A stretch of 55,466 nt of DNA from the NCBI GenBank assembly GCA_001915065.1, contig MNDT01000062.1, forward strand, positions 1 to 55,466. The letters run 5' to 3'. Positions 9,037 to 18,144 of the stretch are shown piece by piece. Within the stretch, counting starts at the first letter, position 1; each line of letters opens with the position of its first letter. The notes beneath the pieces are model-generated. The model ran no database searches and was not told the origin of the DNA. It was given only the letters and a program-made list of their open reading frames with translations. Source of the DNA: an archaeon 13_2_20CM_2_53_6 (GTDB taxonomy: Archaea > Thermoproteota > Bathyarchaeia > 40CM-2-53-6). Position numbers and translations under genes: made by a program.

Positions 9037-10919
9037 GCAAGCATGAGACAGAGAAGATCATAGGTATTGACCTGGGAACGACGAATAGCGCAGCCGCGGT
9101 AATGGAAGCTGGGCGGCCCCTAGTCGTTCCTAGCGCTGAAGGCCAGACTGCCGCAGGGAAGATGTTCCCGTCGGTGGTCGCGTTCACAAAGGAGGGACAG
9201 ATGATCGTGGGAGAACCCGCGATTAGACAGGAGGCCACCAATCCTGAGGGGACAATCCGGGAGATCAAGCGTAAAATGGGCAGCGGCGACTACAAGGTTC
9301 GGATCTACGGAAAGGAGTACAGTCCCCAGCAGATATCCGCATTCATCCTCCAGAAGATCAAGAGAGACACTGAGACATTCCTTGGACGGCCGGTAAAGAA
9401 GGTGGTCATCACAGTCCCCGCGCACTTCAACGACAACCAGCGCCAGGCAACAAAAGACGCAGGAGAAATCGCAGGCTTCGAAGTAGACCGGATAATCAAC
9501 GAGCCCACAGCAGCGTGTCTCGCCTATGGCCTCGACAAGGGAGACAAAGAGATGAAGATCATGGTCTTCAGCTTCGGAGGCGGAACACACGACGTTACGC
9601 TGATGGAGTTCGGCGGGGGAGTCTTCCAAGTCTTATCCACAAGCGGAGACACCCAGACCGGCGGAACCGACATAGACAACGCCATCGTCGAACACCTCCT
9701 CACCGAGTTCCAACGCCAGACCGGCATAAGCCTCCGAAACGACCGTGCAGCCATGACCCGGCTGAAGGAGGCGGCCGAGAAAGCGAAGATCGAACTCTCC
9801 ACACTCCTCACGACAGACATTGATCTGCCCTTCATAGCATCGGACAGCTCTGGACCAAAACACCTCCACGTCACCCTGACTCGAGCGAAGCTCGAAGACC
9901 TAGCAGGTCCGATCGTCAAGAGGGTCGAAACGCCGATCCGACGGACCCTTCAAGATGCCAAGCTTGAGGCGAAAGACGTAGATCGAATAATCCTGATCGG
10001 CGGCCAGACACGAATGCCACTGGTCAGAAAGTTCGTCGAGGACATAGTCGGAAAGCAGGCTGAGAGAGGAGTGGACCCCATGGAATGCGTCGCAGTCGGA
10101 GCAGCAATCCAAGGAGCAGTCTTGGCCGGCGAGGTCAAAGACATCCTCCTATTGGACGTCACGCCATTGTCGCTGGGCGTCGAAACCTTGGGCGGTGTCG
10201 CGACGAAGATTCTGGAGAAGAACACGACGATTCCTACAAAACGCAGCCAAGTCTTCTCGACAGCAGCCGACTCCCAGACGACCGTCACGATTCACGTTCT
10301 CCAGGGCGAGAGAGCAATGGCCTCTGACAATATCTCGCTGGGAATGTTCAACCTGACCGGCATTCCACCCGCGCCCAGAGGCGTGCCTCAGATCGAGGTA
10401 ACCTTCGATATAGACGCGAATGGAATGCTCAACGTGAACGCAAAAGACCTAGGGACGGGAAAGGAGAACAAGATCACCATCACGGCCTCCACCAAGCTGT
10501 CCAAAGACCAGAAGGAGAAGATGGTCAAGGAGGCGGAACAGTTCGCGGAGCAGGATCTGAAGCGGAAGGAGGAGGTTGAGCTGAGGAACAGTGCCGAGAG
10601 CATGCTCTACACTGCGGAGAAGACGAAGGAGGAGCTGAAGGACAAGATATCCAGCGACCAGGTCCAGACGATCGACAAGGCGGCCGGAATATTGCGGGCT
10701 GCCATGTCGGGGAAGGAAGCTGACAAGATCAAGAGCGCGAGCGACGAGCTCAGCAGGGTCCTGCAGAAGATCGGCGCAGAAATCTACCAGAAAGTCGCAC
10801 AAAAGCAAGGCGATGAGAAGCCTCAGCAGGCCCCAACTCCGGGAGCGGGCCCGGCGGGAAATGCGGATAATGTGGTCGATGCTGAGTATCGGGAAGTAAA
10901 AGATGAGGGATCCCGGTAG
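9033..10919 (+). CDS. dnaK: Hsp70 chaperone DnaK
   Basis: [56 protein letters not shown]; overlaps the grpE stop. Confidence 0.98.
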   Translation: MSKHETEKIIGIDLGTTNSAAAVMEAGRPLVVPSAEGQTAAGKMFPSVVAFTKEGQMIVGEPAIRQEATNPEGTIREIKRKMGSGDYKVRIYGKEYSPQQISAFILQKIKRDTETFLGRPVKKVVITVPAHFNDNQRQATKDAGEIAGFEVDRIINEPTAACLAYGLDKGDKEMKIMVFSFGGGTHDVTLMEFGGGVFQVLSTSGDTQTGGTDIDNAIVEHLLTEFQRQTGISLRNDRAAMTRLKEAAEKAKIELSTLLTTDIDLPFIASDSSGPKHLHVTLTRAKLEDLAGPIVKRVETPIRRTLQDAKLEAKDVDRIILIGGQTRMPLVRKFVEDIVGKQAERGVDPMECVAVGAAIQGAVLAGEVKDILLLDVTPLSLGVETLGGVATKILEKNTTIPTKRSQVFSTAADSQTTVTIHVLQGERAMASDNISLGMFNLTGIPPAPRGVPQIEVTFDIDANGMLNVNAKDLGTGKENKITITASTKLSKDQKEKMVKEAEQFAEQDLKRKEEVELRNSAESMLYTAEKTKEELKDKISSDQVQTIDKAAGILRAAMSGKEADKIKSASDELSRVLQKIGAEIYQKVAQKQGDEKPQQAPTPGAGPAGNADNVVDAEYREVKDEGSR

Positions 10920-10942
10920 AGAACGAGTAGAATGAACAGGGT

Positions 10943-12046
10943 ATGGACAAGCCAGACTACTATGACGTCCTCGGAGTCCCCAAGGGCGCCAACAAAGACG
11001 AGATAAAAGCAGCCTACCGAAAACTGGCCTTACAGTTTCATCCGGACAGAAACAAGTCGCCTGATGCGACAGAGCGGTTCAAGGAGATCTCGGAAGCTTA
11101 CGCGATATTATCGGATGATGAGAAGCGAGGTCAGTACGACCAGTTCGGCCGAGCCGGAATCTACGAACGCTACAACCCAGAGGACATCTTCAGGGGCGCT
11201 GACTTCGACTCGATATTCCGGGACATCGGCGGCTTCGGCGGAATCTTTGAACAGCTTCTACGAGGATTCGGCGGCTTCGGATTTCAGGGCTTCGCGGGTC
11301 CCCAGAGACCCTCCAGAGGAGAGGACCTGGTCTATGATCTCGGGATCAGCTTCGATGATGCTGCTCATGGAGTGAGCAAGGAGATCGAGGTCCCACGCCT
11401 AGCACAGTGTAGCATCTGCGGCGGCTCAGGAGCCCAGCCTGGCAGCCAACGGAAGACCTGCAAGACGTGTAACGGCCGCGGCCAGGTGCAACAGGTCCGA
11501 CGCTCAGGCTTCGCACAGATGATCCAGATCACCACCTGTCCCCGATGCAACGGTGAAGGGACGATTGTAGAGAAACCATGCAAGAACTGTGGCGGCTCAG
11601 GGCTGATGCGGAACAAGACAAAGCTTCAGGTCAAGGTGCCCGCCGGAGCTGACGAGGGACAGAGTCTGAGGTTACGCGGCGAGGGCAACATGGTCCAGGG
11701 AGGACGAGCAGGCGACCTCTACGTCCGAATACACCTGAAACCCCACGAATATTTCAAGCGAGAGGGAGACAATATCCTCTATGAGACGAGGATTAGCTTT
11801 CCAAAAGCCGTGATGGGTGGCGAGCTTGAAGTCCCGGCGATCGACGGGAAGGCTAGGGTAAAGATTCCGGCCGGCACCAAAGCCGGGACAGTGTTCCGTC
11901 TGGAAGGCAAGGGCTTCCCACATGTCGAGGGCTGGGGCCGCGGGGACGAGCTGGTCAGAGTCGACGTGGATATTCCACAGGATCTGAACAAGAGAGAAAG
12001 AGAATTGCTGCTAGAATTGGCCAAGCTGCGCGGCGAGAACCTCTAG
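10943..12046 (+). CDS. dnaJ: Chaperone DnaJ, type I
   Basis: J-domain with HPD, G/F region, four CxxCxGxG-type repeats. Confidence 0.98.
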   Translation: MDKPDYYDVLGVPKGANKDEIKAAYRKLALQFHPDRNKSPDATERFKEISEAYAILSDDEKRGQYDQFGRAGIYERYNPEDIFRGADFDSIFRDIGGFGGIFEQLLRGFGGFGFQGFAGPQRPSRGEDLVYDLGISFDDAAHGVSKEIEVPRLAQCSICGGSGAQPGSQRKTCKTCNGRGQVQQVRRSGFAQMIQITTCPRCNGEGTIVEKPCKNCGGSGLMRNKTKLQVKVPAGADEGQSLRLRGEGNMVQGGRAGDLYVRIHLKPHEYFKREGDNILYETRISFPKAVMGGELEVPAIDGKARVKIPAGTKAGTVFRLEGKGFPHVEGWGRGDELVRVDVDIPQDLNKRERELLLELAKLRGENL

Positions 12047-12047
12047 G

Positions 12048-12512
12048 TCAGCTGGCATCCTTCTTCGATTCACTCTTCTCCGGGACTGGAACTATCGCGG
12101 TCAGCGTGGAAGAGGTCGACGGTGCTGGAGCATCAGATGCTTTGGGCTCTATGGCGACGCTAGACGAAGAACGCGCACCGCTTACAGGTAACCCTGTGCT
12201 CAGCTTGCCAAACCGTCCTCTGAACCTCGGCGCGTGAGTTGTTTCCAACCCGTGCCTAGCATTCCGCAGGATCTTGTAACACGCGACCGCAGCTGCGCTA
12301 CACCCCATCCCAATTCCCAGCCCGAGTATGGCCGTGTACCACGTAACATGACTCAGCAGAGCCTGATCAACATAAGAGTGAAAAGATACATCATAGACAT
12401 ACTCGCTCATTAGCCAGTAGCCTAGGAACGCGATTATCCCCGCCTCAACTAGCATTAACACTTTGACCGAATATGGTGTGACCGCCTCCCGCGGACCCCT
12501 CGTCGTGCTCAA
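12048..12512 (-). CDS. Hypothetical membrane protein (about two TM, Ser/Pro-rich tail)
   Basis: ORF with hydrophobic segments; convergent with dnaJ. Confidence 0.6.
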   Translation of the reverse strand: MSTTRGPREAVTPYSVKVLMLVEAGIIAFLGYWLMSEYVYDVSFHSYVDQALLSHVTWYTAILGLGIGMGCSAAAVACYKILRNARHGLETTHAPRFRGRFGKLSTGLPVSGARSSSSVAIEPKASDAPAPSTSSTLTAIVPVPEKSESKKDAS

Positions 12513-12665
12513 GCCTGAAACTCACTCTGTCAGCGGCTGAGTCTAATTCAGACCAGCGATTTGAGATGATTGTATCCATGTTGAATGGTCTGGAAGAACG
12601 AACACGATGAGCGGACAAGAAAATCAGCGATGCCAGTCCTGCGTCCTATGTCAGACCTAAGTAAG

Positions 12666-13232
12666 CTAGATCTGCCGGGCCATTATCATTGAGTCCAAGA
12701 ATTTTCCGTTTCTCTTAACCTTCGCCGGAATTCTGCCAACCTCTCTGAACCCTGCTTTCTGGTAGGTGTGTATCGCGGCCTGATTTGTTGAGAGAAACTC
12801 GACCTCCAGACTCCTCAGGCCGATTCTCTTCGCTTCACGCAGAAGGACCTTTACCATTTCTCTGCCGATTCCCAGGCCCCTATACTCAGCGATCACGGTA
12901 AGACCCAGCTCACCATGGTGGCGGGTTTCTCCATAATGGCCTCTATCTATGTCCCCGCTGGCAACTATTCGTTTGCAGACTTCTGCTAGGACGCTGACCA
13001 TATCGCCGTTCTCTATCTGCACCGTGCGATTGGCGAGCCAGTCGGCCTCCTCTTCCCGGGCAATCTTCTGTTCGAACCCTGTGAAGACCTCCGAGCCTCG
13101 GCCTCGTTTCTTATCATCGACTAGTCCGTTTATGAACGCTAGCAGCTTGTCAAGGTCGTCCCATCCCATTGATCTCAAGACTACGCTCTTACCATTGACC
13201 CTGAATTTTCGGTAGACATGCTCAGACACCAA
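12666..13232 (-). CDS. GNAT-family N-acetyltransferase
   Basis: LGLTVIAEYRGLGIGREMVKVLLREAKRIGLRSLEVEFLSTNQAAIHTYQKAGFREVG. Confidence 0.9.
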   Translation of the reverse strand: MVSEHVYRKFRVNGKSVVLRSMGWDDLDKLLAFINGLVDDKKRGRGSEVFTGFEQKIAREEEADWLANRTVQIENGDMVSVLAEVCKRIVASGDIDRGHYGETRHHGELGLTVIAEYRGLGIGREMVKVLLREAKRIGLRSLEVEFLSTNQAAIHTYQKAGFREVGRIPAKVKRNGKFLDSMIMARQI

Positions 13233-13400
13233 GACCTCAGACTCACACTAGTTGGTTGACTGATAGGCTTTGTAAGCCTTGAAGATGAAAAGGGAGAGCT
13301 GGTTAAGGGACTAGGCAGAAACGGTCACTAAAGTTATCCTTACCTACTCAGTTCGAGGAGACTACTAAGTATATATTGCGAAGCGCCTCTACGGTAGGCA

Positions 13401-14039
13401 GTGACATCGACGAGAGAAAGCGAGAGCTCTACACCGGTCCCAACCTTTGAGGATCTGGATGAGAGCAATCTCACAGCCAGGGATACTGGCGTCATCCAGG
13501 CTATAATGGAAGAGGGTCTGACGGTATTCACCTTCGATGGGTTGAAGAGACTAGTTGGCCTGCACCAGGAGAAGCTGTCCCGGATCATTGATCGTCTAGA
13601 GGAAGAAGGGTTCGTGGAGAAGGTGACGGAGGGATACAGGATAACGGCTAGAGGAAATGTAGTAGTCGCGCGACCCATGGGATCCGTCCAACCAGCGATG
13701 CCTATTGTTCAGTCGCTTCTTCCTAGAGACGTGGACCTCGAGAGCATACTCTCCCAATTGAAAGGCCGCTGGTTCGGCAAGCTCCGATGGCTCGGATACG
13801 CGAAGAACGATGATGGAATTGTTCTGAAATGGATCGCGGAAGAAGACGGGTTCCAGATAGACGCGAAGTTCACGGATAACTACCTGAGCATCGACGCGAA
13901 GATTGCTGAGGCAGGGAAGACCAGCGAGGCCGTCAAAGCGGCTCACCTATTGCTGGGACATGTTTCACGATCATACACCACTCCACGACGGAGGGGCCAT
14001 ATGGTCTCTCCAGTAGTCTTCTACACTGACTTCGCCTAG
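13401..14039 (+). CDS. Winged-HTH domain protein (paralogue of 36890..37444)
   Basis: FDGLKRLVGLHQEKLSRIIDRLEEEGFVEKVTEGYR; C-terminal GRWFGKLRWLGYAK domain. Confidence 0.7.
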   Translation: MTSTRESESSTPVPTFEDLDESNLTARDTGVIQAIMEEGLTVFTFDGLKRLVGLHQEKLSRIIDRLEEEGFVEKVTEGYRITARGNVVVARPMGSVQPAMPIVQSLLPRDVDLESILSQLKGRWFGKLRWLGYAKNDDGIVLKWIAEEDGFQIDAKFTDNYLSIDAKIAEAGKTSEAVKAAHLLLGHVSRSYTTPRRRGHMVSPVVFYTDFA

Positions 14040-14110
14040 TCTTGTGACCAGTTCTCCGACATCATTGGTCAACAAATAGACCACCCTACCCTACTGGGGT
14101 AGGTGAAAAA

Positions 14111-15025
14111 ATGAGTAAAACAACCAGTTCGTCAGCGATTCTGGAATCCGTATCAGACGCCATCGTAGACGTGACTGAGCGAGTATCCAAATCCGTCGTC
14201 CGGGTTGGAGCCGGAAGATGGAGAGGCGGCACAGGCACCGTCTGGAGCAAAGACGGGCACATCGTAACAAGCAACCACGTCATCGGAGACATGCGTGAAG
14301 TAGAAGTCGGCTTCAGCGACGGCACAAAGCAAGTCGCTAAGGTGGTAGGGCGCGATCCCTACTCCGATCTAGCACTGTTGAAGGTGGACTCCAACAACCT
14401 AACACCCGTCGAGACAGGCAACTCTGACAACCTCAAAGTAGGACAGTTCGTCATCGCGGTCGCAAATCCTTTCGGCAGACAACCAAGCGCCACGTCAGGC
14501 ATCGTCACCAATCCCACATTCAGCACAAGAAGATGGTGGGGAGGCGGAGGACTCGACAAGGTCCTCGTCACAGACGCACGACTAAACCCAGGCTATTCTG
14601 GCGGTCCACTAGTGGACGCTAGGGGTAGAATGGTCGGAATCAACGCAGCCTACGCCAACAACCGAGGAATATCGGTGCCAGTCAATACGATCAAGACAGT
14701 CGTCGACAAGCTACTCCAGGATGGAAAGATCAAGCGAGCCTACATGGGCATCACAGCAGAAACAATCCGCCTACCAGACAACCTGGTCGGCCAACCCGCA
14801 GGACTCATCATCTACGGTGTCGACAAAGACAGCGCAGCCAAGAAAGCGGGCGTCGCAATAGGCGACGTCATAGTAAAACTCGACGGCAAACCAGTCGAGA
14901 CGCTCGCAGACCTACGCGGACTCCTTGACGATGGAGCGATCGGAAAACAGGTCAAGCTATCAGTGCTACGCGGAGAGAAGCTCACAGAGCTGACGATAAC
15001 ACCAACAGAAGCAGAACAAGACTAG
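14111..15025 (+). CDS. HtrA/DegP-like serine protease with PDZ domain, no evident signal peptide
   Basis: Triad motifs TSNHVIGD, DPYSDLALL, NPGYSGGPL; PDZ-like AGVAIGDVIVKLDGKPVETLADLRGLL. Confidence 0.95.
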   Translation: MSKTTSSSAILESVSDAIVDVTERVSKSVVRVGAGRWRGGTGTVWSKDGHIVTSNHVIGDMREVEVGFSDGTKQVAKVVGRDPYSDLALLKVDSNNLTPVETGNSDNLKVGQFVIAVANPFGRQPSATSGIVTNPTFSTRRWWGGGGLDKVLVTDARLNPGYSGGPLVDARGRMVGINAAYANNRGISVPVNTIKTVVDKLLQDGKIKRAYMGITAETIRLPDNLVGQPAGLIIYGVDKDSAAKKAGVAIGDVIVKLDGKPVETLADLRGLLDDGAIGKQVKLSVLRGEKLTELTITPTEAEQD

Positions 15026-15075
15026 AGAATCGCCAATGCGAAGAGGACTCTGGCCTAAAACCCCGGAGTCCAACC

Positions 15076-15083
15076 TTTTTTTT
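15076..15083 (+). terminator. T8 tract downstream of the htrA-like gene
   Basis: Eight consecutive T on the coding strand about 50 bp after the stop; archaeal termination commonly uses T tracts. Confidence 0.5.
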
Positions 15084-15192
15084 GGTTATCTCATACCGAC
15101 GCGAGAGCTTGTTCCCCTGTATCCAATCGTCGTTTGACTACGGTTAAACAGGGCTTAAGTGTACTCCAAAGATAAGATCTATTGGACACAAT

Positions 15193-15396
15193 TTGAGGAA
15201 GGTAATGCTTCTAACCGGCCTCATGCTCTTGCTCTCAGGCATCATCTCAGAGGCGATGTACATAGCCACATCCAGGGTCGCCTACGCGGGCACGGTAGCC
15301 GCAAACGAATACCTCATCTTGGGCATCCTCTTAATCCTTGTCGGATTCATCTTCACCTTGAGCAGCGTAAAGATTCCCAAGATCCGAGTACGTTAA
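15193..15396 (+). CDS. Small two-TM membrane protein
   Basis: MRKVMLLTGLMLLLSGIIS...EYLILGILLILVGFIFTLSSVKIPK. Confidence 0.5.
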   Translation: MRKVMLLTGLMLLLSGIISEAMYIATSRVAYAGTVAANEYLILGILLILVGFIFTLSSVKIPKIRVR

Positions 15397-15513
15397 TCTA
15401 ACACAGCAGAGAGATCTATCCCCCTGAGTCCCTCGTCTTAGTACAGTCAAGGGCTATGATGCTCTAATCCACTGGATACGATTGAAACTTAAACCCTTGA
15501 ACCCTCACGCCCT

Positions 15514-15918
15514 CTAGTCACTCCAACCCGCATACGAGCCGGTCTTGTCCTCAAAGGCTCTAGTATCAACATCCCTCCGAAAATGCTTGGGAATCAGTTT
15601 CTGCATCAGAATATTCTCAGTCAACTGAGCCATTCGATTGCCGAGCGAGTCCGAGTACCCCAAGTTGAGAGGAATAGAATATTCCTCACAGAGCTTGGCA
15701 AGCGTTCCTATCATAACAGAACGCCCACCCTGGCCATAGAGCTCGACCAGGACGCCCTCCACGTCTTCAAACCGACTCGACAGATCCTCCTTGCCAATCC
15801 CCCTTCTATCGAGGAAGTCATAGATTATCCGCTTCGTTCTCTCCCCCAAAGTGCTCAACACCTGGTCGAAACAGAATGAAACCGTCTCGTGGATCAGAGT
15901 GATGTTGGGAGTCCGCAT
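15514..15918 (-). CDS. Hypothetical helical protein, homologous to the adjacent 15923..16237 product
   Basis: FDQVLSTLGERTKRIIYDFLDRRGIGKEDLSSRFEDVEGVLVELYGQGGRSVMIGTLAKLCEEY; start at ATG 15918. Confidence 0.65.
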   Translation of the reverse strand: MRTPNITLIHETVSFCFDQVLSTLGERTKRIIYDFLDRRGIGKEDLSSRFEDVEGVLVELYGQGGRSVMIGTLAKLCEEYSIPLNLGYSDSLGNRMAQLTENILMQKLIPKHFRRDVDTRAFEDKTGSYAGWSD

Positions 15919-15922
15919 ATTA

Positions 15923-16237
15923 CTACTGAGCCTTCCAAAGAGTCGAGCGGAGTTCCTCCACCATCCAGAACAGGCTGTTTCCAAGCTTGGGTGGGTCCAG
16001 CTTCAATTGTGAACTGGCTTCGAGAATCGTAATGTGCTTGATGATCTTGGAAAACTTGCCGAATAACTCGTCTAGAACTGTATCGATCTCTCCCAGATGT
16101 GAGGTCAGACTCGCCAATGGTACATCTCGTCCGCTCCCTAGTAGAGAGAGGACTGATGATAGACAATCCTCTCCCAAGCTACGGAGCGTGCTCGATAGAG
16201 AGATCTGAATCGCTGAGTCAAACGCCGCTCTCTCCAA
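15923..16237 (-). CDS. Hypothetical helical protein (tandem homologue of 15514..15918)
   Basis: SLSSTLRSLGEDCLSSVLSLLGSGRDVPLASLTSHLGEIDTVLDELFGKFSKIIKHITILEAS; 4-nt gap to the next start. Confidence 0.6.
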   Translation of the reverse strand: MERAAFDSAIQISLSSTLRSLGEDCLSSVLSLLGSGRDVPLASLTSHLGEIDTVLDELFGKFSKIIKHITILEASSQLKLDPPKLGNSLFWMVEELRSTLWKAQ

Positions 16238-16565
16238 AAGTCAGATCTCCTTTAGGACATCCCTCCCCGGTCAGGACGTCACGACTACAGGCTCCCGTCG
16301 AGCGTTATCTTCATTCTACTCATGACTTCTGTAATCTCCGAACAGGCACGATGTCTAGCCAGTGTGCGATCGATAATGTCTCGCTCTAAGTCACAATGTT
16401 ACCCGAAATATCCCCTCACAGTTTAAGAAAATAGAGGTGGACTGCCGTCCAGAACCCATAAGTGTAGTCTCCGAAGCCATAGACCGGTTCATTCCCTGTA
16501 GCTTCGAGCGGGATCCCCTCTCTCTCAGGAGTTTTAAGAGCACGTAGTGGCACGACCGTGCTGAT

Positions 16566-16723
16566 GCGGGGGTTCCCGAGACCATGCGGGTCGCCGTATT
16601 GGCGGGATTCAGGTCAAAGGGGCAGGGCCGCTCGCGGAGAGCAGTGCTCGACTTAAGATCCGACTCACAGGAGAAATCCTGTGGCGTAGGCCTTCATGGG
16701 TTCGAATCCCATCCCCCGCACCA
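16566..16723 (+). tRNA. tRNA-Leu (anticodon UAA) with three apparent introns; CCA encoded
   Basis: Acceptor GCGGGGG/CCCCCGC; T-arm ATGGG-TTCGAAT-CCCAT; class II variable arm; anticodon loop CTTAAGA assembled from exons. Removing about 16584..16610, 16628..16651 and 16658..16675 leaves an 86-nt canonical tRNA plus CCA. Exact splice sites not fixed. Confidence 0.85.
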
Positions 16724-17049
16724 CTCGCATCGTCTCTTCTCACAGAACTCTCAGTCCATTCGCTGTTCCTCTTCACTTCCCCTATGGGTACAGGATTCTC
16801 CATAAACTGGAGAGAGGTACATTGAGCGTTGATGAGAATTGGATAGGTGCGAAGCATGTGAAAGGATTTCCGCATGTACGGTCTGCGGGCACCGCGTGAC
16901 AGGGTTCGACCATATCGGAGTTCGCGCTTCCACTTCACGACGAGAAGAGACGGCCTCGGGATCAGGTCGACCCCGGGTTACCAGTGGATCGGGTGTGTGG
17001 CACTTTGCTCGTCCTTGTGGCCACAGATCAAGTTCTGCTGCCGGTTCTC

Positions 17050-17801
17050 CTCGGGTCAAATACAATGGAGGCCCGCTCTGGAAGACTGGCTATACTTGGC
17101 AGAGTGTTTACTGGGGTACCTACTTCACGACTCCAAGCGGTTCATCCTGGGTTAAGCGAGTTGACGATGCGGTTCTGAACATTGAAACGGACAAGGCCTA
17201 TTCGGGTGGACTTTCTGAGTACAATGTTGGAATAGGCAGGGTCATACCTCACACTATCATCAAAACTAGCCCACCTGGGAGATTATCAGACTTGCAGATC
17301 AAACAGGCCCTCACAGGCTGGATCAGCCAAGGAGCAGTCTCGAGCCTCGGAACTGAGGGGGCCTACAACATATTCCTACCACCCGGCGTCACGGTCTCCC
17401 TATCACCCCTTGAAGCGTCTTGCAAGGTCTTCTGCGACTACCACAATACTGTCAACAATGCGAAGGGACCCTTCTACACGGTCGAACCATACCCCTGCCC
17501 TCAAGGCTGCAATCAATGCACCAGCGACCCGTTCGACACCCTCACCCAAGGGTTATCCGAGGAGATTGTGGAGCTCAAGACGGACATGGATCCCGGGACG
17601 GGATGGGTTATCGGAAACGAAGAACTCTGTGACTATTGCAACACCAAGTTTGTCTGCAACAGAATCAGCACCGGCGAATACGTCAACGCCTGGTACGACA
17701 AGGGAAAGAACGCCTGCTGGAAGGGACCCGCCGGTCAGGGTTCAGAGCTGCTCTCGTCCGACCTTGACACAAACAGGGCTCGGGTCGGAACAGGCTCTTG
17801 A
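17050..17801 (+). CDS. EXORDIUM/phosphate-induced-protein-like or zinc-peptidase-like protein; N-terminus unresolved
   Basis: C-terminal part of ORF 16839..17801: VKYNGGPLWKTGYTWQSVYWGTYF...CKVFCDYHNT...GLSEEIVELKTDMDPGTGWV...NAWYDKGKNACW. The N-terminal ~70 residues of the ORF look non-coding. Confidence 0.5.
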
Positions 17802-17856
17802 GGATACGATCGCGTTCGAATCCATCAACGGTTAAATCACGACCGTCAACCATCAT

Positions 17857-18051
17857 GTGTCCGTGAAAGAGCGAAGAAAGACCCTTCCACCAAAGCTCAA
17901 GCAAATATCCGATGGAATAAACGACGCCATCCAGGAAGCAAAGAGAATACGTGAAATGTCGATCCAGGAAGAGGTCGTGCAAGAGCTGGATAAAGTCAAC
18001 ACGACTTTAGAAGAGGCCAAGAAGCAGATCTCGAAAATAATGGAACTCTAG
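17857..18051 (+). CDS. Small coiled-coil protein
   Basis: Short GTG-start ORF with heptad-like, charged helical composition. Confidence 0.45.
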   Translation: MSVKERRKTLPPKLKQISDGINDAIQEAKRIREMSIQEEVVQELDKVNTTLEEAKKQISKIMEL

Positions 18052-18144
18052 GGTGCACTACAGAGGGCTGTAGGACGGACCGACCTGAGCCCTAAGCCCA
18101 TGGCGTTTTCTACTCAGACAGCTTGCCCGATCTCCTAGTCGTAC

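Noticed and set aside
9120-10950. Long minus-strand ORFs opposite dnaK
   Set aside because: Antisense shadows of a well-supported gene; no family features.
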